NCBI GenBank assembly: GCA_947068385.1
Contig: CAMTBF010000194.1
Coordinates: forward strand, 1 to 6,917
Origin: an uncultured Lachnospiraceae bacterium
GTDB lineage: Bacteria; Bacillota; Clostridia; Lachnospirales; Lachnospiraceae
DNA: 6,917 nucleotides
Direction of reading: 5' to 3'
In this document: one piece after another, positions 1-6,453 of the stretch
Layout of the letters: every line of letters starts with the position of its first letter
Position numbering within the stretch: position 1 is the first letter of the stretch
Notes under the pieces: generated by a model
What the model was told of the DNA's origin: nothing
Database searches by the model: none
The model's input: only the letters and a program-made list of their open reading frames with translations
Made by a program: the position numbers and the translations under genes

Positions 1-1
1 C

Positions 2-415
2 ACCAATGCAGAGAGCTTTCGGAGATATGAAATGATAGACTATTCTTCCGGAGAGCCAATGCAGATAACGAGCAGGCGGGAAATCGTCAGGAACAAAAGG
101 AAGCCCATCTGCTTTCCGCCCCATATCCTCTGCAGGGTTTCATGCCACACTTTCAGCAGCGCGAGAACCTTTGCAGTCACTTTAAAGGACAACGGAATCG
201 CGCGGATCATCGGGACAGAAACCGGCGGAAAACCAAATTCCTACGGAATGCCCCGAAAATTCGCGATGCCTGCAAGCAAGCTGCGTTTCAGGGTGTCCAC
301 AAGCTACTTCATGAGGCCGGATGCCAGCAAGGACGATGCCCTGACGCTGGCGATAGACGCCATCCACCCAAAGCCTGCCTGTCAGGCGGCAGAATGTGAG
401 GAGAAATGTACATAG
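2..415 (+). CDS. S41-family serine peptidase, C-terminal part (5' end outside window)
   Basis: The frame is open from the left edge to the TAG at 413-415, giving about 137 residues. The stretch after TFSSA (codons from 149) reads like the C-terminal catalytic half of S41 peptidases: TFSSA, then LKDNGIARIIG, GGKPNSYG, and VSTSYFMRPDASKDD. The first Ser of FSSA (155-157) and the Lys of GGK (230-232) are 25 residues apart, the spacing of the Ser-Lys dyad in Tsp/CtpA-type enzymes; this assignment is my alignment by eye. The segment just before the nucleophile (about 110-148, KPICFPPHILCRVSC) aligns without gaps to the usual F-x-G-x-L-Y-V-L-x-S strand, but lacks its Gly and Tyr, so the gene could be diverging or decayed. 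There is an ATG at 32, but the frame continues upstream of it and the S41 fold needs a much longer N-terminus, so I treat this as a gene cut by the window edge. Its stop overlaps the next start by 10 bases. Confidence 0.72.
   Translation, partial: TNAESFRRYEMIDYSSGEPMQITSRREIVRNKRKPICFPPHILCRVSCHTFSSARTFAVTLKDNGIARIIGTETGGKPNSYGMPRKFAMPASKLRFRVSTSYFMRPDASKDDALTLAIDAIHPKPACQAAECEEKCT
397..405 (+). promoter_or_regulatory. Ribosome binding site of the EndoQ-helicase gene, unusually close to the start
   Basis: The sequence TGAGGAGAA lies directly before ATG 406. The AGGAG core (399-403) leaves only two bases before the ATG, shorter than the usual 5-9. An in-frame TGA at 397-399 rules out an earlier start in this frame, and the next Met (residue 80) would remove the HxH metal site, so ATG 406 must be the start. 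Because the upstream peptidase stops at 413-415, ribosomes ending there may re-initiate here, which could compensate for the tight spacing. Confidence 0.55.
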
Positions 416-3400
416 GAGATCTGCATATCCACTCCAGATACTCCAGGGCTACCAGCAAAGACTGCACCCCGGAGCATCTGGATTTGTGGGCCAGGAAAAA
501 AGGGATTCATATCGTGGGCACAGGGGACTTCACCCACCCGGCCTGGCGGGAGGAGCTGAAAGAGAAGCTGGAACCGGCGGAGGACGGCCTGTACGTGCTG
601 AAAAAGGAATACCGGATCGGGGGAGCGGGGGAGAGCGGCATGCAGCCCCGCTTCGTGGTCACCGGGGAGATCAGCTCCATCTATAAAAAGGGAGACCGGG
701 TGCGCAAAGTCCACAGCCTCTTGCTCCTGCCTGGCCTGGAGGCAGCGGAGGCACTGGCCAGGCGGCTGGAGCTGATTGGGAACATCCATTCTGACGGTCG
801 GCCCATCCTGGGGATTCCCTGCAGGGATCTGCTGGAAATCATGCTGGAGACCTGCCCGGAGGGAATCTATGTGCCCGCCCACATCTGGACGCCCCATTTC
901 TCCCTGTTCGGGGCCTTTTCGGGCTTCGAGACAATAGAAGAGTGCTTCGAAGACCTGACGCCCCATATCCATGCCCTGGAGACAGGACTGTCTTCCGACC
1001 CGCCCATGAACTGGCGGGTGGCCGCGCTGGACCGGTTCCATCTAATCTCCAATTCTGATGCCCATTCCCCGGCAAAGCTGGGGCGGGAGGCGAATCTCTT
1101 CGATATAGAGCTGTCCTACCGGGGGCTGACAGATGCGATTCAGGAGGGAAAGGGTCTGGCTGGCACCATAGAATTCTTCCCGGAGGAGGGGAAATATCAT
1201 TTCGACGGGCACAGGAAATGCGGGCTGTGCATCAGTCCCCAGGAGACTGCAAAGTACGGTGGGAGATGTCCTGTGTGCGGGAAGAAGATCACCATAGGCG
1301 TTCTGAACCGGATAGAGCAGCTGGCGGACGCGGACAGGGAGGAGGGCTTCCTTCTGCCATCAGGCCGCCCCTTCCAGAGCCTGGTGCCCCTTCCGGAGGT
1401 GATTGGCGCTTCCATGGGGATTTCCCCCGCAGGGAAGAAGGCTGTGGAGAAGTACGAGCAGATGATAGGAAGCCTGGGGCCGGAATTCGCCATCCTGCGT
1501 GAGATCCCTGTGGAGGACATCCGAAAGGCGGCAGGGCCGCTGCTGGCGGAGGGCATCCGGCGGCTGCGGGAGGGAAAGGTGGAGCGCACGCCGGGCTTTG
1601 ACGGAGAGTATGGAAAGATTGGCCTGCTTACCCCGGAGGACATCAGCAGCCTGGAGGGGCAGATGAGCCTCTTTACGGCCGAAGAGATGCGGGCCATGGA
1701 GAAGAGCCGACAGGCGGAAGGGGTTCCGGACGCGGCGGGAGCCGGGAAGGGTTCGGCGGCTGGCGGGCAGAAAGGGCCTACCAGGAAAGAGGTCAGCGGG
1801 CAGGACACAGGCAGAACGAAGGCTCCGGAGAGCGACGGGCAGCAGACCGGGATCCTGGAAGAGGAAGGCGAAGCTTCCGCATTGGCACAGATGGAGCCAC
1901 AGGCATTACAGCCGGAGGAGACAGGCGGCCTGAACGAACGCCAGCGTGAAGCCGTGGAGCGGGTCGGGCGCAGCGTGGCGGTCATCGCCGGGCCTGGAGC
2001 AGGAAAGACCAGGACGCTGATTGCCAGGCTGAACCATCTCCTGGAAACGCGAGGGATCCCGCCGGAGGAGATCACAGCGGTGACCTTCACTAATAAAGCG
2101 GCAGAGGAGATGCGTGCCAGGACGGCGGACAGCAGCCAGGGAGAGGGCAAACTACGGAAAGACGCCCGGAAGGGCCAGAAATGTCAGAAGGATCTCAAAA
2201 ATCGGAACGCGGCAGATGTGTGGATTGGGACATTCCATGCCATCTGCAGCCGCTTCCTGCAGGAGGCAGGGCGTTCCTTTGTGGTAGCGGATGAGGGCCT
2301 GCAGGTAGAGCTGGCGGAAAAGGCCCTCCGGGAATTTGGAAAGAAGGACTCTCCCGGGAAGTTTCTGCAGGAACTGTCCCGGGCGAAGAACGGCCTGACG
2401 GGCAGCCTTACAGGAACTGGTGCTTCTGACGCTTTTGCAGCCGTGAAAAATCCGGATGGGCAGCCCGGCTCCGGAAAGGACTCAGCCCTTGGATTCCTGC
2501 CCGGAGAATCACAGAACCGGCGCGTGTACGAATACTATCAAAAGCTCCTCCGCCAGGCGGATGCTTTGGATTATGACGACCTGCTGCTGGAGACAGTTAG
2601 GCTCCTTGAGGAGCTGCCGGAGGATGCGCCGCAGCGCCGCCGCTTCTCCTACCTGCTCATCGATGAATTTCAGGACATCAACCCCCTTCAGTACCATTTG
2701 GTCAAGGAATGGGGGCGGGGAGGCATGGAGCTGTTCGTCATCGGGGACCCGGATCAGTCCATCTATGGCTTTCGGGGCTGTGATCCAAAGGTCTTCTCCC
2801 GGCTGGAAGAGGAGTATCCTGACACTGCTGTCATACGCCTGGAGGAAAACTACCGCTCCGCCCCGGCTATCCTGCATGGAGCGCTTGGCGTGATCTCCCA
2901 CAATGAGGGGGGACAGCGTAGAATGGCCGCAAAAGCAGGAAAAGGGGAGGACAGGGACGGGCTTCCTGTGCGCATCGTATCCGCGGAGGATGAGCGCAGG
3001 GAAGCGATCTTCGTAGCCAAGGAGATCACCCGCCAGATCGGCGGCATCGACATGCTGGACACGGACAGGGACGGGACACAGGAGGGCCGCAGGGTGCGGG
3101 GGTTTTCCGACATGGCGGTGCTCTACCGCACACACAGGCAGGCCGCTTTACTGGAAAAGTGCCTGCGCCAGGAGGGCATCCCCTATGTGGTCGCCGGACG
3201 GGAGGATTTCCTGCGGGAGCGGGAGGTGCGCGCCGCGCTGTACTTCTTCCGCCATGTCCTGTATCCTGGGGAGGAATCCTCGAAGATGCTCTGCCGGAGG
3301 CTCCTGGGATCCCTTTTGGGAGAGGGACGGGAGGAAGCGCTGGCCCTCCTGGCAGAAAAGTACCGGAAAAAGGCGAAGAAGGGAAAGCCTGTGAAGCTTC

Positions 3401-3876
3401 TGGAGGAATGGGGCAACGACATTTCCTTTGCGGGCAGCGAGGCCATGAAGAAACTGACAGATATGTCAGTCCTGTATCCTACCATGGAGAGCTTTCTCCA
3501 CACCCTATCCTTTGGCGAGGACGGGGACATAAGGAGGAACAGCGGCAGGAAGTTCACGGCGGACGCGGTGACGCTGATGACCCTCCACGGTTCCAAGGGC
3601 CTGGAGTTTCCGGTGGTATTCCTCTATGGCATGGACGAGGGGCGGCTCCCGCTTACCGTCGGCGGCGGGGAGGCGGATCTGGAGGAGGAGCGCCGCCTGT
3701 GCTACGTGGGCATGACCAGGGCCAGGGAGGAGCTGATCTTGGTCTGCGGCGGGGAGCCTTCTCCTTTCCTCCGGGAGATTCCGTCAGGGGACGTGATACG
3801 GGAGCAGGCCGGGCGGGAGGATAAGGAGGCCGTGGAGGCGGTCCAGATGAGCCTGTTTGATATGATATTGGGATAA
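406..3876 (+). CDS. Endonuclease Q-like PHP nuclease fused to a UvrD/PcrA-type SF1 helicase
   Basis: A 1156-residue two-enzyme fusion. Residues 1 to about 415 match the EndoQ family (PHP fold, old name TIGR00375): DLHIHSRYS with H7/H9, VGTGDFTHPAW with D41/H44, TGEIS with E88, H103, PAHIWTPHF with H159/H164, ALETG with E192, and NSDAHS with D218/H220; a Cys4 zinc site C272-x2-C275...C288-x2-C291 follows. Characterised EndoQ enzymes (Pyrococcus, Bacillus pumilus) nick DNA 5' of uracil, hypoxanthine, xanthine and abasic sites. Residues 424-505 form a Gly/Ala/Glu/Gln-rich, probably disordered linker. Residues 509-1110 are an SF1A helicase: Q motif LNERQREAV, Walker A AGPGAGKT (528-535), Ia TFTNKAAEEMRAR (560-572), GTFHAI (608-613), Walker B DEFQD (753-757), III GDPDQSIYGFRG (780-791), IV EENYRS (813-818), V TLHGSKGLEF (1059-1068), VI YVGMTRARE (1100-1108). 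All helicase and nuclease residues look intact. QMSLF occurs at 419-423 and 1147-1151. It likely acts in cytoplasmic repair of deaminated DNA; the coupled nick-and-unwind role is inferred. Confidence 0.93.
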   Translation: MYIGDLHIHSRYSRATSKDCTPEHLDLWARKKGIHIVGTGDFTHPAWREELKEKLEPAEDGLYVLKKEYRIGGAGESGMQPRFVVTGEISSIYKKGDRVRKVHSLLLLPGLEAAEALARRLELIGNIHSDGRPILGIPCRDLLEIMLETCPEGIYVPAHIWTPHFSLFGAFSGFETIEECFEDLTPHIHALETGLSSDPPMNWRVAALDRFHLISNSDAHSPAKLGREANLFDIELSYRGLTDAIQEGKGLAGTIEFFPEEGKYHFDGHRKCGLCISPQETAKYGGRCPVCGKKITIGVLNRIEQLADADREEGFLLPSGRPFQSLVPLPEVIGASMGISPAGKKAVEKYEQMIGSLGPEFAILREIPVEDIRKAAGPLLAEGIRRLREGKVERTPGFDGEYGKIGLLTPEDISSLEGQMSLFTAEEMRAMEKSRQAEGVPDAAGAGKGSAAGGQKGPTRKEVSGQDTGRTKAPESDGQQTGILEEEGEASALAQMEPQALQPEETGGLNERQREAVERVGRSVAVIAGPGAGKTRTLIARLNHLLETRGIPPEEITAVTFTNKAAEEMRARTADSSQGEGKLRKDARKGQKCQKDLKNRNAADVWIGTFHAICSRFLQEAGRSFVVADEGLQVELAEKALREFGKKDSPGKFLQELSRAKNGLTGSLTGTGASDAFAAVKNPDGQPGSGKDSALGFLPGESQNRRVYEYYQKLLRQADALDYDDLLLETVRLLEELPEDAPQRRRFSYLLIDEFQDINPLQYHLVKEWGRGGMELFVIGDPDQSIYGFRGCDPKVFSRLEEEYPDTAVIRLEENYRSAPAILHGALGVISHNEGGQRRMAAKAGKGEDRDGLPVRIVSAEDERREAIFVAKEITRQIGGIDMLDTDRDGTQEGRRVRGFSDMAVLYRTHRQAALLEKCLRQEGIPYVVAGREDFLREREVRAALYFFRHVLYPGEESSKMLCRRLLGSLLGEGREEALALLAEKYRKKAKKGKPVKLLEEWGNDISFAGSEAMKKLTDMSVLYPTMESFLHTLSFGEDGDIRRNSGRKFTADAVTLMTLHGSKGLEFPVVFLYGMDEGRLPLTVGGGEADLEEERRLCYVGMTRAREELILVCGGEPSPFLREIPSGDVIREQAGREDKEAVEAVQMSLFDMILG
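1660..1674 (+). other. Internal QMSLF motif, likely beta-clamp-binding site at the end of the EndoQ part
   Basis: Residues 419-423 of the fusion read QMSLF, one conservative change from the beta-clamp-binding consensus QL(S/D)LF. It sits just after the last EndoQ-like segment and before the low-complexity linker, where a free-standing EndoQ would have its C-terminal tail. Archaeal EndoQ is reported to work with PCNA, the archaeal clamp. Binding here is inferred from the motif and its exposed setting. Confidence 0.6.
3844..3858 (+). other. C-terminal QMSLF motif, likely second beta-clamp-binding site
   Basis: Residues 1147-1151 again read QMSLF, five residues before the C-terminus (tail DMILG). 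The coding bases match those of the internal copy at 14 of 15 positions (CTG in place of CTC for Leu). Short clamp-binding peptides at the extreme C-terminus are common in bacterial replication and repair proteins. The placement after helicase motif VI, in a charged tail, fits an exposed peptide. Confidence 0.6.
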
Positions 3877-3914
3877 GGGATCATGACGAGGAGAATCCTG
3901 ATAGGAGGAGAGCC

Positions 3915-4592
3915 ATGACAAAAGAGACCTACACGCTGCTGGAAAACTACATGCTGTCCTGCATGGAGGACAGCGCCCACGACAAGGAGCATATCTACCG
4001 CGTCCTCTACACGGCCCTGGACATTGCCGGGACGGAAGAGGGCGTGGACATGGACGTGCTGATCTGCGCCTGCCTGCTCCACGACATCGGCCGCCGGGAG
4101 CAGTATGAGGACCCGAAGCTGTGCCATGCGCAGGCAGGGGCGGAGAAAGCATACCGTTTCCTGCTGGGGCAGGGCTTCCCGGAGGGCTTCGCGGCCCATG
4201 TAAAGGAATGCATCGCATCCCACCGCTACAGAAAGGGCAATGAGCCCCAATCCCTGGAGGCCAAGATACTCTTCGACGCGGACAAGGTGGACGCGTCCGG
4301 GGCCGTGGGCATCGCCAGGACGCTGATTTACCATGGCCAGCTTTCGGAACCCCTGTACACGGTGCTGCCGGACGGGCGGGTTTCCGATGGGACAGGCGAC
4401 AGGGAGCCGTCCTTTTTCCAGGAATACAAATACAAGCTGGAGGGCCTGTACGATAAATTTTATACGGCCAGAGGCACGGAAATCGCGGGAGAAAGGCGCC
4501 AGGCCGCCGCTGCCTTTTACGCCAGCCTGCTGGGAGAGGTGAGCGAAGCGCAGCAGAAAGGCACCGAGATGCTCCGGGCCTGTATGGAGTGA
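3915..4592 (+). CDS. HD-domain metal-dependent phosphohydrolase, YpgQ/YedJ-like
   Basis: A 225-residue soluble protein spanning the normal length of this single-domain HD family. The metal ligands are visible in order: H26 in a KEHIYRV segment, H56-D57 in LLHDIGRR, and D123 in FDADKVDASG. Two further His positions typical of the YpgQ/YedJ subgroup are present, H71 (CHAQAGAEKA) and H103 (ASHRYR). HD enzymes hydrolyse phosphate esters with one or two metal ions; B. subtilis YpgQ is reported to act on nucleoside triphosphates, but the substrate here cannot be read from sequence. The start ATG has a strong AGGAGG at 3903-3908 with six bases of spacing. It follows the EndoQ-helicase stop by 38 bases without a visible terminator, so the two are probably co-transcribed. 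The C-terminal Ala/Glu-rich helices (about 190-225) have no recognisable motif. Confidence 0.88.
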   Translation: MTKETYTLLENYMLSCMEDSAHDKEHIYRVLYTALDIAGTEEGVDMDVLICACLLHDIGRREQYEDPKLCHAQAGAEKAYRFLLGQGFPEGFAAHVKECIASHRYRKGNEPQSLEAKILFDADKVDASGAVGIARTLIYHGQLSEPLYTVLPDGRVSDGTGDREPSFFQEYKYKLEGLYDKFYTARGTEIAGERRQAAAAFYASLLGEVSEAQQKGTEMLRACME

Positions 4593-4664
4593 GTTCGCAG
4601 AGGCTGGGTAGGGAAAACCAGAGGATGCTGAAAGGCATGAGCAGAGAGGCGAAAAGGATAGAAG

Positions 4665-5396
4665 ATGCATAACGAATATGAGGATGAAACATTTTTTCAT
4701 GAATATGCCCAAATGGCCCGCAGCAAGGAGGGGCTGAGCGCAGCCGGGGAATGGCACCAGCTCAAGCCCTTATTTCCGCCCCTTGCCGGGAGATGTGTCC
4801 TGGATCTGGGATGCGGCTACGGATGGCATTGCAGATATTCCGTGGAAAAAGGGGCGAAACAGGTATTGGGCATCGACCTGAGCGGAAAGATGATCCAGGA
4901 GGCCCGACGGCGAAACGCCCATGCGCGGATAGAGTACCTGGTCTGCGGCATAGAAGAATACGGATACCCGGAAAACGGATGGGACTGCGTCATCTCCAAC
5001 CTGGCGCTGCACTACATAGGGGATATAAACCAGGTCTTTCGGAACGTGCACAGGACATTGCGGCCGGGTGGCATATTCCTCTTTAACATCGAGCATCCGG
5101 TCTTCACCGCAGGGGTGGGGCAGGACTGGGCATATGCCGAAGACGGCAGGCCCAGGTACTGGCCCATAGATGATTATTTCATGCCCGGGGAGCGGAAGAC
5201 CCGCTTTTGTGGATGCGAGGTGGTGAAGCAGCATCATACGCTGACGCAGATAGCCATGGGACTACTGGACAACGGCTTCGAAATCCAGGCGCTGGAGGAG
5301 GCGGTCCCGCCCGCAGAGATGATGGACGTTCTGGGGATGGAGGACGAGCTGCGCCGCCCTATGATGCTGCTCATAAAGGCAAAAGTGAAAAAATAG
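4665..5396 (+). CDS. Class I SAM-dependent methyltransferase, substrate unknown
   Basis: A 243-residue protein with a complete Rossmann-type methyltransferase core: motif I VLDLGCGYGWH (45-55) for SAM binding, the acidic end of strand 2 in GIDLSGKMI (D71), motif WDCVISNLALHY (106-117), and LRPGG (132-136). The N-terminus (FFHEYAQMARSKEGL) and the W/Y-rich region at about 150-185 belong to a subgroup common in Lachnospiraceae and related Firmicutes that is usually annotated only as class I methyltransferase. Small-molecule substrates are the likeliest guess; there is no RNA- or DNA-binding domain and no NPPY-type motif. ATG 4665 has AAAAGGA at 4652-4658 at a suitable distance. The 72-base gap after the HD gene has no visible terminator, so it may share the same transcript. 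Confidence 0.9.
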   Translation: MHNEYEDETFFHEYAQMARSKEGLSAAGEWHQLKPLFPPLAGRCVLDLGCGYGWHCRYSVEKGAKQVLGIDLSGKMIQEARRRNAHARIEYLVCGIEEYGYPENGWDCVISNLALHYIGDINQVFRNVHRTLRPGGIFLFNIEHPVFTAGVGQDWAYAEDGRPRYWPIDDYFMPGERKTRFCGCEVVKQHHTLTQIAMGLLDNGFEIQALEEAVPPAEMMDVLGMEDELRRPMMLLIKAKVKK

Positions 5397-5576
5397 CCGG
5401 GAGGGGCAATTATCCCGACTGCCTTTACGGATATATCTTCGAGGATTACCCGCTGTGGGGCGCTAAGCGATAAAGTACGTTTTTACGGCAGGATTGCCCC
5501 GCCACGGCTTTCTGCTGGCAGACTGCGAGGGGATGACGGAAGAGGCCGGGCAGTTCTTGGATGGAAAGGCGAGACT
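5397..5576 (+). pseudogene. Gap with short protein-like frames, probably gene remnants
   Basis: This 180-base stretch has no full gene. One frame reads protein-like from 5396 to the TAA at 5471-5473 (ends DYPLWGAKR), but it has no start of its own. A second frame is open from 5467 to the TGA at 5578-5580 and reads as plausible protein (KYVFTAGLPRHGFLLADCEG, then MTEEAGQFLDGKARL), again without an early ATG; the only ATG, at 5533, would give 15 residues. The second frame's stop overlaps the HAD start as ATGA, the arrangement typical of coupled neighbouring genes. The simplest reading is that the 3' end of a former gene remains, broken by a frameshift near 5465. I do not recognise the family. 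Two weak hairpins here lack T-tracts. Confidence 0.35.
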
Positions 5577-6410
5577 ATGAGGACACTGTATGTTACCGAT
5601 TTGGACGGCACCCTGCTGAATACGAAAGACCGGATCAATCCGGAGAGCCTGCGGATTATCAACGGACTGGTGGAAAGGGGGATGCTTTTCACCTATGCCA
5701 CGGCCAGGTCTAGGGAATCGGCATCCGTGGTGGCGCAGGGCCTGGCGCTGGCCATGCCCGTGATCGTATACAATGGCACGTTCATCCTGCGCCCTGACAC
5801 AGGGGAAATCCTTTCCTCCCTGTACTTCACGGAGGAAGAAGCCGGGTTCGTCAGGCATGTCCTGAACCAGGCGCGGATCAGCCCGCTGGTATATTCCTAC
5901 ATACGGGGCAGGGAAAGCGTGTCCTGGGACACCGCCCGGGAGAACGAGGGGATAAAGCGCTACCTCTCGAAGCGGAAAGGCGACAGGCGACTGAGGCCTC
6001 TGAGGGATGCTGGCGGCCTCTATGACGGAGATGTCTTCTACTATACCTGCATAGGAGAAAAAGAGGAGCTGATGCCCATATACGAGCTCTTCTCCCGGGA
6101 CGGGAGGTTCCGCTGCACGATCCAGCAGGAGCTCTACCGCCCCGAGTACTGGTGTGAGATCATGCCCAGGAAAGCGACGAAAGCCGAAGCCATCAAGTCC
6201 CTGAAAGCCCTATGGAACTGCGACAGAATCGTCTCCTTTGGGGACGCCATCAATGACATCCCCATGTTCCGACTGTCCGATGAATGCTACGCCGTAGAGA
6301 ACGCCGTGCCGGAGCTGAAAGAGGCCGCCACAGGCATAATAGATAGCAACGACCAGGACGGCGTGGCGAAGTGGCTGGAGCGGAATGCCGTCCTGAGCTT
6401 GCCAGATTAA
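5577..6410 (+). CDS. Cof-type HAD-IIB family phosphatase
   Basis: A 277-residue protein of normal length for the Cof/YidA group. HAD motif I is VTDLDGTLL with nucleophile D8 and acid D10; motif II is the Thr in YATARS (T42); motif III is the Lys in KATKAEAI (K202); motif IV is SFGDAINDIPMF with D223 and D227. The region between motifs II and III (about 80-195) is the C2B cap that sets substrate choice. These cytoplasmic Mg-dependent enzymes dephosphorylate sugar phosphates, FMN, pyridoxal phosphate or similar small molecules; the specific substrate cannot be inferred. ATG 5577 is preceded by GGAAAGG (5563-5569) with seven bases of spacing and overlaps the stop of the remnant frame upstream. 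The sequence before the motif I strand is only five residues, as is usual, which supports this start. Confidence 0.93.
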   Translation: MRTLYVTDLDGTLLNTKDRINPESLRIINGLVERGMLFTYATARSRESASVVAQGLALAMPVIVYNGTFILRPDTGEILSSLYFTEEEAGFVRHVLNQARISPLVYSYIRGRESVSWDTARENEGIKRYLSKRKGDRRLRPLRDAGGLYDGDVFYYTCIGEKEELMPIYELFSRDGRFRCTIQQELYRPEYWCEIMPRKATKAEAIKSLKALWNCDRIVSFGDAINDIPMFRLSDECYAVENAVPELKEAATGIIDSNDQDGVAKWLERNAVLSLPD

Positions 6411-6453
6411 AGCTAAGAAGCATGCCGCTGTGAGGAAAGGAGTGAAGTCTGTA

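Noticed and set aside
1741..1920. Linker of the fusion as a frameshifted or foreign insert
   Set aside because: The frame is continuous with normal codon use and the Gly/Ala/Glu/Gln-rich composition is ordinary for a flexible interdomain linker.
1197..2150. A 317-residue open frame on the - strand within the EndoQ-helicase gene
   Set aside because: Ser/Pro/Arg-rich shadow that covers the Cys4 site, linker and Walker A region of the real gene; no ribosome site or motif.
3159..3824. A 221-residue overlapping + strand frame inside the helicase part
   Set aside because: Gly/Arg/Pro-rich, no recognisable domain, and it covers motifs V and VI of the helicase, which are intact in the main frame.
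3702..4757. Long open frames on the - strand (351 and 302 residues) across the HD gene
   Set aside because: They lie antisense to clearly conserved + strand genes in GC-rich DNA and read as Pro/Arg/His/Cys-rich sequence with no family signature; they are shadows of codon bias.
5398..5417. Inverted repeat CGGGA...TCCCG after the methyltransferase stop as a terminator
   Set aside because: Five-base stem with a ten-base loop and no T-tract; too weak to call.
5487..5498. Hairpin GGCA-GGAT-TGCC as a terminator
   Set aside because: Only four base pairs and no T-tract after it on either strand.
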